Shown here: piece by piece, positions 1 through 12,792 of the stretch
Layout: each line of letters opens with the position of its first letter
Position numbering within the stretch: position 1 is the stretch's first letter
Source: Setoptus koraiensis
Lineage: Eukaryota; Arthropoda
Assembly (NCBI GenBank): GCA_048013815.1
Contig: CM106585.1
Location: 4,588,001 to 4,652,000 of the forward strand
Reading direction: 5' to 3'
Length of the DNA stretch: 64,000 nucleotides
Made by a program: the position numbers and the translations under genes
The notes under the pieces: model-generated
What the model was told of the DNA's origin: nothing
What the model saw: only the letters and a program-made list of their open reading frames with translations
Databases searched by the model: none

Positions 1-949
1 GCATGCATTTCTAGTTAGCATTCCATGTCGCCCACTGTCTCGCTATGTCGCCTCAACAACCTGAGCACTCGACTCTCGTCGTGAGCTTGACAGTTATCTG
101 TTAAAGTCACTCGACACTAGCCGAAATGTCTATCTCAGGTACGTCGCGTTTGCAATTGGAATTTTTTCATGTTGCGCTGTACCTTTTTGGGAAGACCATG
201 CCACACAAACAACAGCTACCATTTCTCATCGATATTGACCCATTTATTAGTCGGATTTTATGATGCCTTCACGCGAATATTTTCCAATTTGAGCTTCTGG
301 GTGTCAACCCAAAGACCTTGCAAGAAGCAACTGATTGATTTTGTGGCACATTTGTGAATTTAGGTTTCTTGTTGACAAGCTCTCTCTCTCTCTCTTTCCT
401 TTCTGACATAGATATTTTGTGTTTGACAAGTTTGCAATTGACCACCGAGCACTGGTTGCAGCTTGTCTCTTGTTGACGACTGCCCAGAATACAAATTGCC
501 CAGAATACAAACTGCAAGAGGTCGCACAATTGATCTGCGAGCGCCATCCAGATGCCGATGTTCCCGCTATCGGTCAGCCAGAAAAAGAAAATCTTTGTTT
601 TGGGATTGCAGATTGGTCGCGCGCTGAATAACGCAGCCGATCATTTGAAGCGCTAGTATTTCTCAGAAGAGAAGCTAGCGATGAGTCGCTCGGCATTCAA
701 ATCTCTGCTGATTCTGACTTGTGAGGCCTTCAAATCGCACACAATTTTTCTTTTTGGCTTTGAACATTTTTTCCCGCTCAAAATTAGATGGTCATTCTCT
801 GCCATTGGTACCACCGAAGGTCCTCCACTGAAGACTGTTGACCCTGCCGAAGGTCAGAAAAAATGCTAACCCGAATCGTCTGATCACGATATGTTCACGA
901 GAGCGATATTTCGAAGAATTTCCGTGGTCATCCAGACTTGAGTTTTTGC
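1..949. other. Non-coding stretch, window start
   Basis: No intact gene is recognised here. A pyrimidine run of (TC) units lies at about 379-396, and a short direct duplication of 'gcccagaatacaaa' occurs near 481-508. Short open frames exist, but none has a recognisable domain or splice-site support. Confidence 0.6.
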
Positions 950-1223
950 GACACAGAGGGAAAAATTTATTCACTAGCGGCCAGATGCTGCACTGGGTGC
1001 TATGTCTGCGCTCAATGCGTTCAGCAATGCCATCGTTATCAATGTTTATGATGGAATTATGAATATTGAACATGGGCCAGTTGCATTCAATTAATCGGGC
1101 CGAAAAAATAGGAGGATAATCGAAGCATGCGGCGAATGTGGCCCTGAATTAGATCCGAATTGTTTCGTGCGTATTGGCGTACACAACTATTGTCGACCTA
1201 ATGACGCCCCCATGATATATTGA
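950..1223 (+). pseudogene. Decayed LIM-domain fragment, PINCH (LIMS)-like
   Basis: PINCH proteins are five-LIM-domain adaptors that join integrin-linked kinase to parvin at integrin adhesions. Here the frame from 950 reads a peptide ending CYVCAQCVQQ. The reading then shifts to the frame through 1017-1223 and continues with F and a stretch containing NIEH. This follows the order of the first PINCH LIM domain, where the family has C-[FY]-VCAQC-x-QQF and then a YCEHDF region. Further on, an ELDPNCF and VRIG stretch ends YCRPNDA, like the end of the second PINCH LIM domain (FV[KR]...LCRPC). The copy is broken: there is a frame change near 1017, an in-frame TAA at about 1092, the start of the second LIM is missing, and the expected Trp-His before the Cys is Cys-Cys. 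It is therefore a pseudogene fragment, not a gene. The PINCH assignment rests on remembered family sequence. Confidence 0.5.
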
Positions 1224-1296
1224 TTCATATCTCTTGCTTGTTTGTGTTAGTTTGATCCATGCGAGACACATGTACGCTACTTATAGCTGCTTATCG

Positions 1297-1334
1297 TCGT
1301 TGTTTGTCGTTGTTGTTGTTGTTGTTGTTGCTGT
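1297..1334. repeat. (GTT)n microsatellite
   Basis: GTT/GTC triplets run almost without interruption, ending in GCT. This is the same repeat class (CAA/CAG on the other strand) that recurs across the window. Confidence 0.85.
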
Positions 1335-4300
1335 CTATTCTTTATGGGATCGCGAATTATCTAATACCGACACGGACGTATCATGAATCATATATTCATT
1401 CATCGCATATAAATATATAAATAAATACGAATTGAACTTTCATTTCTGTTCCATGTTTACAAATTGCTTTGTGCCAATCACCGAGTGTGCTCCCCCACTC
1501 ACTATTTGCGTTCGGCGCCGCCGCTGCCCCCAATGTAATGCCCCGCTCCGTCTAACGGCAACGTCTGCGCCCCGTTGCCTCGAACGGAATTAATCCCTTT
1601 CGAAATTCCAATCGATCGACTACATGTATTCCATAATTCTTCACTGGCGCGCACTTATAATGCCGTTATACCGTTAGCGAAGAGTAATTTGTTTAACAGC
1701 AACGCCAATGGCAGCCAGTGCAATGCGAGTGGGGGAGCAACTTTTCTAACGGCTCTCTTATTGTTGTTATTGCACCGTTTCTGTTGGCGTGGCTGCTTTG
1801 GGGGGCCCTATCGAGCCATAGATCAGCGGCAAGAGCAGCAGTTCAGCAGCAACTAAGCCCACGACCAGCGCACGACTAAAACAACGCACCTGAACACAAA
1901 TGATAAGCTAATTTCGGTGCAAAGCCAGCCCTGGGCCCTAACTGCTGGCACGACGCGCCAGTTAGATTAGAAATGACTAGCCGGTGTGTGTGTCCTCTTT
2001 TTATCTGTTCGGCGATCTGTCAACACACAGCCGAACTAGCCAGACCAACAGAAAATCGAATCGGGCTCGTCGCATTCTTTGCCCGGAGCCAACCAATATT
2101 AGGCCACATTCGGGCCCAATCTGGCTCATGTGCAATTTTCGCTCTCCAGAAAAATCCATCATTGGCGCCATTGGAACCGGCACACCGAAAAGAAAAATGC
2201 AGCTCGCACACCGAAAGTTACCTGACAAGTTGTGAGCTTTGTTTCGGCTCCTTCCCACAGAAGCGGCTCCGGAATTTTTCTCTCTTTTCGCCTCGGCTTT
2301 ATCGTCTCGGCCACCATTCCAGCGCAGTGGCGCGATATCACTCTTCGGCGAGAGTGAGCTCTCTGGTTTTCAGATCGATTCACTGGACGAGCACGAGCGA
2401 GTGCGCGAAAAAAAATGTCGATTTCGAAGGCCATATCGGCTATTTTGTTTGCGACCTGCTCGCAGGGCCATCTCTGACATTTGTAGGCAATGTCAACATT
2501 TAAAATTTGACATTTAGCACATGCCGGCATGCTGTAATGTAAGAGAACCGGGGGCCATATGGCTGTCAGTGGCCCGTGCTTGACTTATTCTAAACTTTGC
2601 AGTGAAAACTTTGCACTCAACTTGCCACATATACCCATACTCACCGGCGTGCGCGTTCGAAAGTGGGCCACTGACTCACAAAAGTCGATGGTCAATCGAG
2701 GATGAGAGACAGCGGCTAGCGCGAGCGGCGGACAAGTTGAGAGCGTAAAATAACAATATTTTGCGATTTTTCCTCATAGATTGAGCTTGCTGGCGTGCAG
2801 CAGCCTCTATATATATTTATATATTTCGGCGCCAATGCGGCCAATGCCTGAGTGAGTGGGGCGCCTCGCTCCACTAGCGGAGATGGGGCGCGGGCTGACT
2901 GGGCACTGAAAACATTATGACGATTATAGTGGTGCTGAGGGGCCACTCGAGTCTCTCGTCCGCTGTCTGGTTTGCAGCTTTGGCGCAAAGTCGCCAGCCT
3001 CAAGCTCGGGCCCCCGAGCTCGGAGTCGCAAGTTTAATGTGGGCACGGGCCGTGGCACGAGCTAGTAAACGTCGCGGGCTGGCTGGCTGGCTGGCTCGTG
3101 TAGGGGCTGAGTGAGGGCGAGCTTCCTCAGGCCAACAGGCCAGAGAAAGGGCTGAAAAAGAGGCGCCAAAATGAAATTCAGTGAAGCGCGAACAACACAA
3201 AGAGGTAAACCTGTCACATAGTGTCTGTCATATCCATCAAGTGTCTCTAGCGCGGACGGATGGCGCCCATTGGGGCCGCACTCACTCAGAAATATCTGTG
3301 TGATGGTGGCCAGTTCGTCATCGTGTCCACTGCTGGTATCCACTCGTTTTTCTGCTACTCGCCAGCGCCACGGCCGGCGCTACGGCCAGCGCTACAGCCA
3401 GCGAGCTGTATGTCGTGGAATCGTGCCAAAGTGGATGATGATATGGCCACGCAGCGCGAGTGCCCAGTGCAGAGAATAAAGGAAGTGAGAAAACAACGGC
3501 ACCAAATCCAACTTCAATTTCCAATTCTTCGCTGGTGCGCGAAAAGAATCGCTATGTACAACAACAATAAGCGGGCCGCATCATATCAGACAGGCTATTG
3601 GAGCTGTTGTCGCCGAATTTGCTCGATTGTTGTGTCTAGTGGCGCCCCAGTGGTGCTAATGGGCGCCAGAGTGGTGGCGCTGTTTGGAGTGGGACGGGCA
3701 GTTAATTGATCGCTATCGTCTAATCGCCATCATGAAAACGGGATCGCCATCAGTATTTGGCGCTCATTTGTTAAATCATCTCTGCCGGGCTGGCGTCGCG
3801 CGAGCCGTCACCGCGCCAGTTGTGTCATACAGTGAAAACATAAAAACAGAGAGATAATTTGCCAGCCATAGCAAACTTTGCCGCGAGCCGGTCGCTCCCT
3901 CTCCGGCGAGTTACACCAACACGTGCTGTGCGCGCGCGAGCCAACGTTTATGACGTAACTGGCACATGAATCGTGCCTAGTACTTAATATTTAAGATGGA
4001 AATTTGCGCAGACATGAGGCGCACAAAGTGCGAATGGGGCCCCCCCCATTCATCACAATGATTAATTATTGTGTGCCAACTCTTGTTACACCGCGCCACT
4101 TTGACACACTTTGGTCACAGCGCACAGAGCCACTGTGTCGAAATATGGCCAGTTGCTTTATTACTTGCGGGCCGGCGTGTTTTTGTTAGCTAAGCGGCCG
4201 GGCCGGGCCGCTAACTTAAGCGCGCTTGACTTTGCGTCAAAAATTGCAGCAGCCAAAGGGAGCCGGCACACTGTGCGCGCGCAGTGAGCTGCCGGTCGGT

Positions 4301-7300
4301 CTCACCTGATCTCGCCAAGTTACCTGAAGTTAGCCCGGCTCTTGCTGTGCGCGAGTAGTTGGGCAACCACCTCGCCAGCGACAACAACAACAGCGCCAGC
4401 GACTCAATGGTATAAATTAGAGGCCGAGAGAGCAGCGCAAATCAAAACAACAATCTCTCGAAGCCGGCATGTTGCGGCTCAGTCTCGACTGTTCAGTCAT
4501 TGTTGCGTAACTGCCCGACTGCCGTGCATAACGGTAGCGCACGATATTGCACAATTGGAGCCGGTTTGGTGGGCGCCGTTTTCCAGTCGTCGTTGTCGTC
4601 GTTCAACCTTTTCAGCCTTTTCGACCTTTTCAAGCGAACAACAAAAAACTTGTGCGCCACCACATCGCACGACAAGACTAGTCTGTCTAGTGTGGGCCTC
4701 ACCTGGAAGTTGGCCGGGTCAGCGGCCGCTAGCCCGGCCGGGGGTGCGCGTGAGGCGCGTGCTCATTGTGCGGCCGGCGACAACAACGCGCCACCGGTTT
4801 TGTGTTAGGTAAACAATTCATCCTGATCAATCTGATTTCGAATGCATGATTATGTAATATTGTTGACAATGTTGTGTGTTGTTTGGTGTCCGCTGGTGCG
4901 TGCCCTGCAGTGACGAACGCTGCCAACGAACCGCTGCTCGATGACTGTTGTCAATCTTGGCATCGTTATTGTCGTTGTTGTTATTATTGTCAGTGCTGTT
5001 GCTGTCAGTGCGACAAGTCGACTGCCGACTGTCGACTGCCGACAAGAAACTTGCACTTCGCCAACAAATGGCACTGTCACTATTGAAAAAATCGATTTCG
5101 AAAATAAAAATTGTGCACTTATTATCATTCTGTTGTTGTATTTAATTTTTCACAGTCAATAACGTCACACAAACACACAACAAAGAGGCAAAAATATATA
5201 TAGTGGACAGGCCATCTTCATATGTGTCTCACTGTGATCAGCCGCACACATTAAGGCTCCTCTGAAAGCTTGGTCGCTCCTCAAATATTGCGATGAGTTA
5301 TTTTGAGCAGCAAGGTGAAGAAATTTCACGAAAAATTGATTTCGCTTTAGGAAAAGCAATTTTTGCGCCAATTCGTGCACGGCTCTCCGATACGAAACGT
5401 GCCCGCAACCGACCTACCGGCTTGTCAGCTAAATAACCGGCCCATTGCCAAAAGGTGTCACCCTAATAATTTTTCGCCTCTTTTTTTCCGCAGCGATTCC
5501 AACTAATTACCACCAATGTAATGTGTTGCGAATGTCGGGCTCAAAAGCACATGATTGTGGTTGTGCATGGGAGAGTAGGCTCGCGGCTTAATTGACAATC
5601 ACTAATTGTCTGCCAGCTTCAATTAGTTTTCTGGCTATTGTGTGTGTGTGCTCGCGAATGCATTTAATTCGGTCTGGTCCGGCGAGCTCAACAGCGCAGG
5701 TACCAACAGAGAATGTAGCGCAAAAACACGTAATGGTGCAACAACATCAATCTTGCAATGTTTGTTTGTGTGCTAACCATTTACGACAGGTGGAAAAACG
5801 CTTTTCGTAGCTAAAGAATCAAATGTAACCTGGATGGAATTTGTAAATCGCAAGCTGAACTGGCCAGTGACTAGCGAACTCGCCGAAATAGCTACCACAA
5901 CAACACTTTTCCGTGTGACAACAATTTTTCGGGCAGCTCAAAAACGACAACAGTGGGAAAAAAAAATGAGGCCCATCGGTTGTTTCGACACGACAGACAA
6001 ACCTACAGATACCATCGTTTGTGATTGGCGAATTGGTGCCCGAAAATTATTTTTTGGCCTCTTTAAACGGTAGTTATATTAGCTGCTCTGACTCTGGTTG
6101 GCGGCCCGAACTACTGTCACTTTCATATATTATTCGGGGTTGCATTTGGGCGAGATTTGTGAATTAAGATCATCTCAATTGATGGCGTAAGCTCGTTTGG
6201 CGAGTCGCAAGAAGGAGGGCGGCCTCCATGCCGTCGATACTCATTGAGTATTACTCAAGCGGCCTGATCTGATGGCTACCGCTTGAGGTTGCACAGGCTG
6301 TTTGGGCCCATACAACCTATAAATTTGGCCAATTGTCTCCCTTGCTCGCTGAACAATCTCTTTCCGAGAAAACAATCAACGGGGCGCCCCCGTTGATTGG
6401 CCACAATCACGCGACTTCACCTTGCTAATGCATGCTCAGTGTTTGTGTGCCACCTAAGCTACTAGACTAAATTAGTTGGAAAATGCAGCAATAAAACAGA
6501 GGCCAGCGGGCAATGAGTGACAACTGGGCCCATTGAGACTCGGAACAACATAAACAATCAGGCTAATTAAATTTGGTCGAGTTGAGCCGGTGCAATGGGG
6601 CCGGGATTAAGCTGCTCACCTGTCGCACATGGCAGTGGCAATCGGCAGTTGAGCGCGTTGGCAATGTTTCGCACCGATGCTCATTAATTGATTATAATTA
6701 ATTGAAAAGAGATTGTCGACCATTGGGACCAGCTCAGGATTAAGGCGATTATGCGCGTTTATTTTCGAGATCAGCGGCGCCACAAAATCGATTGTTTGTT
6801 GCGTCCGTCGAGATGGCATCGAGATGGCAACTCGACCGATAGATTTGAAATCTAGCGGTAATAGCGGCCGTGTGTTGTGGCACCGAAATCCCATCCTCGG
6901 CTCAACTGAGTGGCTATTGAGTGAGTGATGAATTGGGTGCTGGTTGCTGGTTGCAACTAGCAAAAACACCAGCCAGAATGAGGCGATAATTACTTGCAAG
7001 CACGCACCGAGAGGCGCCTAAACTAAACTAAGCTAGGCTAATCTGAGCGAAGCATCTAGAGTCGAGCAGCTCGGCTGGGTCCACAAACAACGCGTAACAA
7101 TGTGTTTGTGTGATAACGTGCTCGTTGGTTGTATCCATTTTGTGGGCGCCGGTGGTTGCCTTTTTTCGCCGCTCATGCTTTCCGCCGTGGCAAAGAATCT
7201 CTCTCGCGTTGGACGTTTCGCCAGCGACAGCGAGCGAGCGAGCATTAGATAACTTTTGGCCCCGGCGCGCTGCCGGCCAAGCCAGACGGCGGTCTATTCG

Positions 7301-7541
7301 ACCGTCATTGCGGTTGTCGAAATCTGGTTGATTGAATAGCGGTTGCAACGGCAAGTGGCTGCTTAGTTTGCGAAACGAGCGCCAGCGAAAATGCAGACGC
7401 GAATATAATGGTGAGAAGCGCAGCGAGGAGGCCCACTGAATAGAGAATGGATTTGATGATCGACTGGCGCTTACGCAATAGCGCCCAGACAAAGCGCATC
7501 CACTTAGGCGCCATTGTCGTCTTATCTGGTCGCTTCTGGCC

Positions 7542-7599
7542 CGACAACAACAACAGCAACAACGCCAACAACAACAGCGACAACAACAGCAACAACAAT
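7542..7599. repeat. Imperfect CAA/CAG trinucleotide array
   Basis: ACA-phase triplets CAA, CAG, CGA and CCA alternate over about 58 bp. It is non-coding here; similar runs encode Gln/Asn tracts in the otopetrin and homeobox genes. Confidence 0.8.
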
Positions 7600-8594
7600 A
7601 AATGAGTGCGCCGCACGGTTAGCGGTGCGATATGCGTACATGTGCACTTTCGCCCGCTCGCTCTGTCGGTCGCACTTGGCACTTTTTGGCCAGGCCGGCC
7701 CACCTTGGCACTTGTTTCGGCCTAACCTAACCACTGCCGATGGCAGTCGGGCAAGCGCGGCGCCCCGTGGCAAACCGTTGCGCAACTTTGTTCGCGGCTC
7801 GACGGGTTGTCGGCTCGACGGGTCGACGGGTCGGCGGCGCGCAGGCTGGCGGGCCCCGCAACAGCCAGCCAGACAGGAAGTGTGCGAGTGAAGCGTGGCT
7901 CTGACAAGTGCCATCACTGTGCCGCCATAACGGCGTGCCGCTTGTCACTAGAAATTGATTGAGAGCTCTCTCTCTATCTCTTTGGCTGCAAGCTGGCGAG
8001 CTGCTAATTTCTTGTTTATATGTTTGTTTTATTGCGCAACACGCACGTTGCACGAGCGGCACACGTTGAGCATGATTGAGCTGACGCGCTTGTGAGCGCG
8101 TTACGCAACCAAAAGCAACTTGTCGTATAAATAGACCGTCTTGGCCGGGCGCCACTTCCGTCCGGCCCGTGTCTGGGCCGGCGTGTTGATGCGGTGGAGC
8201 ATGCGCTCGTCAGACATTGACGACATTGAATGCTGATCGGCGGCATCAACGTTCTCAGCAGCTTCATTATTGCCGCTTCACCTGTGCGTCCTCTATTGTG
8301 TTATTGCAAATTGTCTCGCTCGCTCTCTCTCTAATCAAACATAACGGATATTCAAATTGATCGTGCGATTGTTGCCCGACTGTCGCCCGAATGTCGCCGG
8401 CTAGCTGCTGCCGTCGTTTCTGGCGGCAAATGCCGTTCCGCTAACCAAACTCAACAACGCCATCTGCATCATGGTCGTGGCATTGCACAAAAAGCTTCCG
8501 AAGCTGACCAAATCGAGCCGCTTGCTCACCGTTTCTCGCCAATGATACACAATGGCCAACACACACTTGCCAATACACACTTGCTTTTTATATA

Positions 8595-8670
8595 TTGGCT
8601 CGCTAACATTAGCTTGCTAGCACTGGCTCGCCAGTATTGGCTCGCGAGCATTGGCTTGCCAGTATTAGCT
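8595..8670. repeat. Degenerate ~15-bp tandem repeat
   Basis: About five units follow the pattern ttggctcgc-agcatt with substitutions (gctcgc/gcttgc alternating). The array is tandem and diverged. Confidence 0.65.
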
Positions 8671-8748
8671 TGGTGTAACGTTGGCGCCATCTGTGCGTCT
8701 CGCACTGACCTTGCCATATGCGCCGTATAACAAATGCATATCTCATTG

Positions 8749-9091
8749 GCCCCACTTGTGGTGTCACGAGTGGTGGCAGAAAAATATAGGAAAATTATAC
8801 TCGGATATACTCGAGGCAAATTCACGAGAAATTAACCGAATTAAGCAAGCACAACAAGCTAGGAAAGAGCTTAGGCAAATACAAATGAGGCAATTGAGAC
8901 CAAGACAGGCCAAGGCCAACCAACGACTTTCTATAATCACAGCAAAGCGCCTTCAAAAGAATATAAACTAGAACCGCTGGAATCACTTTGAGAGAGATTT
9001 TGAAAATCAAAACCGAATATCAATTATAACAGAAGAAAGATATCTGAGAGAGATGGAGGATTTAGACATTTTAAATAAAACTCATTAGAAC
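8749..9091 (+). pseudogene. AT-richer coding-like fragment of unknown origin
   Basis: From about 8770 a charged, helix-prone reading (many K, R, E, Q, I; for example RIKQAQQARKEL) continues for about 65 codons, and the same frame stays coding-like further on, with one interruption. The base composition is clearly more A-rich than the flanks. An AATAAA lies at 9074-9079. I recognise no family. It may be a terminal exon of an unseen gene or a decayed inserted copy; the interruption favours a decayed copy. Confidence 0.3.
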
Positions 9092-9310
9092 ATATTTGTA
9101 TTGTCTTTCTTTCGCTTCGTCTCTATTCTTTTTTCTTTTTCGTTCTTCGAGGCCGATCAGATTTCGCGGCAGTTTAAGGCATTTTAGGCCAATCGGCAGA
9201 AAATGCCCTCCATTTCTGAAATTAAGGGGCATGTGGTCTAAACCATTTAAGCCAGCGCACTAGTCACGACGTGGCCTCTGTCGTTTGTCTGACTGGATAT
9301 ACTGCTACTC

Positions 9311-9374
9311 GGATATTCGCATGTTCGGATATTCGCATGTTCGGATATTCGGATATTCGCATGTTCGGATATAA
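9311..9374. repeat. 16-bp minisatellite
   Basis: The unit ggatattcgcatgttc is present about 3.5 times, with one shortened copy in the middle (ggatattc). The flanks differ in composition. Confidence 0.85.
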
Positions 9375-12300
9375 ATAGTATGACGCAAGCGATATTTCGC
9401 ATACGCCACTTTCAGCTGGCGCGCGCATCGCTGCCGGTCCGGTCGCTTGGCGCCCATCGGAGCTTGCTGCAAAGTTGGCCTTGCTGTCCGCTCGCATATA
9501 CGCATTTCATGGACTACGCTATTCATGTACAACAACGGATGCCGTTCAATTAGCGCGATAAGTACAGTAATATAATGACGATAAAATAGTAATGTGCCAG
9601 CGGCGCTGGCAACGGGAAAAATTGCTCTTAATTGCAAATAAATAATTGATATAAACAAAATATGAGCCAGTTCAGTTTTCTCTCTTTTGGCCTAATCGGG
9701 CTGTGGAGCGGGCATGAATTGGGGCCAGCAAAAAAGCACACGAAACGAACACAATTACGGCAATCGTATCGCATGGCCAGCAGCCTGTTGTTTTAGGGGG
9801 GGAAATTGCTGCCGAAATTGATTGCCACGGCCACGCGGCCACAACCGGCAACAGTGACCGGCCTGTTTGTTTGTATCATTGGCCGAGCGGTTGGTCAGCG
9901 GCTCGTCGATGCGACATAGCGGCACAAACAACAACAACAGCAGATATTGTTGTCATGTGGCCACCGGACCCCAGTTAGCACTGGCCCAGTTAGCAGGGGG
10001 CACAGTCTAATTAGTTGAGCCCGACGACAACAATTAGTCTGGCCGGACAGGTCGGTTGGTGTGCGTGTCCATCTCGAGTCTCGTGACACACTCGGCCGGA
10101 ACGAGACACAAACATATCGGCGGCTTGCCAATGGGTGCCCGGTAACGGTTAATTGCGGCCCATTGGCAAGGGCAATTGCACACAATTGTGAAACAAAAAT
10201 TGTCCGCTCGTCTCGCTTGTTTTGTCTCATTAAACTTGTCGCTGCTGCAATTGGGCAACTCATAATTTATTTATAGCCGCCCCATCCAGCAACGAGTCCG
10301 GCCATCCATACTATAATACTATAATATGGAGTCCATAGTATGGAGTCCATATTACAGTGTGGAGTACGTGCCGTTTTGCGTGGCGCGTCGCGTGCGATCG
10401 GGGCCCGAAAGCGATCCGAAATCGCCATCCGAGCTGCGTCGGCAATTGAATGTGCGTCCCCATTCAATTTCGATTCGCTCCGATTCGGTTTCGGCTTGCA
10501 CCGAAAGTCGGCGCTCATTTGGCGCTCGTGTCCACTCAGCTGCCATCTAGCGCCCATCGCATATCGTATATATTCCTTGGCTGGCAAAATACTGGCCAAC
10601 ACGAAAAAGTGAATGAGCGAAAACGGTAACTTCGGGCCTCGTTTGGACAATCCGTCTCGCAAACAGATGGGCAGCCTCGAAACGCGCCGCGAGCGACATA
10701 AGTAGCTCGATTGAAGTTCAGCCATTTGTGAAATACCCTGCCCAATGTATAATGGTGGCTGCCAGGCACCTGGTCGGTGAGCGAAAGCGCAAAGTGTGGC
10801 CGATAATTTTTTCGGCTGAATTATTCCGTCTGTGCCGCTTATATGGATAATGTGGGCACGCTGTGCTGTTTTTTCGGTGCGGTTTTTATCGGGAAAAATG
10901 TTTTTATCGGCTCGGTTGACCGACCTGGTCAACTGTTCAATCGAACGCTAGTATGCGCAGGGCCAAGCTGCCGAGCAGCAGCCCCAACAAGAACGAGAGT
11001 CTCTCATGGCTAGACACACAGACGGTTGGCGCACAGACCGGAAATGAGAAGCCACGCTCACCGGGTGACCGGCGAACGTGTTTTCGCGAACAAGTGAGTG
11101 AGCGAATTTCGCGTGCCGAACACAACAGTGATTGCCACAACAACAGTGCCAATCACAATATTATCATTCATTTATCCACAAGCAGGTGTGTTTGCGCTAA
11201 TGAATGCGACACACGTACGGCCGACCTATCAGCCGATCAGATCGACATTTGCCAGCGGTTGATGTTTGCCAAAATTGACAGCATCACTTGCCAACCACGT
11301 TGCTCGATTTGCTTGGCCCGCATCTACGGCTGAAGGTTACCTAAACTGTTCGAGCGAAATTAAGGCGAAATTAAGTGGGCCCCAACAAATAAGCCAGCAA
11401 ACAAATGGACACTTCTCACCTGTAATCCAGCGTGTTACCCTTAGATTGCAGGCGAGCTCTGGAGGCCGTTGTATTACGTTGTAGTACGAACTTCGTATTA
11501 CGCAACGCACCGTATTCCGTATGTAAGTTCTGTATGTATGTAAGTTCTGTATGATTGTAAGTGTGTGTCGCGGAGCTAGCCAACCAGTACAACACTTGGT
11601 TATTCTGCGAAATACTTTTTCATAGAATGCTTACTTTTTTCAAGTTTTTTCGGGCTATTTTGGATATTTTCGACTAGGGTACCTAGATACCGAAATGACC
11701 GAAATGACCGAGATAGTGCGGCATTTTTTGCGCGAAATTTTCGGCTCATCACGTTACTAGGGATGAGTTATAAAACGGGCCGGATTTTCCGCTGACCAAT
11801 ATGATGCAGCTCTATTTGTGGTTTCGCCCCCTCTGGGGCCGTTCTGGGGTCAACTGTGTTTGGGGGCCAGTTTGCGCCAGTTTGACCTTGAATTGGAGCA
11901 TTTTTGCAGGCGTCAAATTGCACGAGCCGAGTAAATCAATTAACGGTTGCAATCAACAGTTACAAGTTACAGGTGTAGCGGTTGTAGTGCGTGATTGCGC
12001 GTTGAATTATTGCACAACACAAACAAATGTAGCCGCGGTCTTGGTTGTTGTGACACAAACCGCAAATGCACGCACCCCGATGCCCTGACACTCACGCCGG
12101 CCGTGAGGTACCGACTCGCACGTGAGCTATAATGACAGCACTGACAACATGACAGTAGTACAACAAATGCCCCAATTGGGCATTCTCGACCAAACTGGCG
12201 CACCCGAACATTACCTGGTGGCACGATGGCCTAAATGGCTGGCCCGGTGTGAATGGCTGGCCAGCATTTCAGTGGGCGAGCCAGTGGTGTTTGCGTGATC

Positions 12301-12680
12301 TACGCGTGCGATGTGTATGCCCGCCAGTGGGCCCAGTGTCAGACCGCCGGTGGGGCCAGTCAGCCCGCCGGTGGGCCCAGTTGGCCTGCAGTTAGCATGC
12401 AACTAGCGGTTATTTGGCGATGCCCGGTGTTGCCGTTTATGTCACATTTTGTCTGGCCGCGGATAACGCCTATGGCGCCACATCCGCGCCGGCTATCCGC
12501 TATATTTAGTCCAGACCCACCCGACGAGCCCCCGTCAATGGGGCCGCCGGCCTGAATGGGGCCGAGGGCGCCACGAGCGGCGCCGATGTTGCTGTCGGCG
12601 GTTATGGCGAGCTGCACACAACAACAATTTTCCTAATCGTTGCACACTGTCTTGTGGACAGCTAGTTAAATTATTGATAG

Positions 12681-12682
<2 letters not shown>

Positions 12683-12713
<31 letters not shown>
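12683..12713. repeat. (GAC)n microsatellite
   Basis: About ten uninterrupted CGA/GAC triplets. It is followed 30 bp later by a GT/GC dinucleotide tract. Confidence 0.9.
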
Positions 12714-12716
<3 letters not shown>

Positions 12717-12743
12717 ATCCATTGTCGCTCGCTCGTGCATCAC

Positions 12744-12754
12744 TGTGTGCGTGC

Positions 12755-12787
<33 letters not shown>

Positions 12788-12792
12788 TGTGT
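12744..12792. repeat. (GT)n/(GC)n dinucleotide tract
   Basis: Alternating purine-pyrimidine DNA: GT repeats interrupted by a GCGCGC block. Such tracts can adopt Z-DNA; no function is evident here. Confidence 0.85.

Larger units (their letters stand above)
1224..8748. other. Gene-poor region with simple repeats
   Basis: Mixed-composition DNA with no gene I can support. Open frames on both strands (for example 1973-2503 plus, 6616-6999 minus, 7305-7703 minus) are within the length expected by chance and have no domain. A (GTT)n run lies at 1297-1334, GGCT units at 3075-3096, imperfect CAA/CAG units at 7542-7599, and degenerate 15-bp units at 8595-8670. Confidence 0.55.

Noticed and set aside
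5293-5436. 47-codon plus-strand frame starting MSYFEQQGEE
   Set aside because: It reads protein-like, but at this length chance frames are abundant, and there is no homology, splice or poly(A) support.
6616-6999. 127-codon minus-strand frame ending at a donor-like ACAG|GTGAGC
   Set aside because: The peptide looks plausible, but the apparent start is not ATG. The AT-rich part resembles neighbouring intergenic words, and no partner exon with matching phase was found.
7305-7514. 69-codon minus-strand frame with one hydrophobic segment (from ATG at 7514)
   Set aside because: It could be a small membrane protein, but no conserved feature, no good donor after the hydrophobic segment and no downstream exon were seen.
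10267-10932. 221-codon minus-strand open frame
   Set aside because: No recognisable domain, unusual composition and no flanking signals. Frames of this length are expected occasionally in a window of this size.
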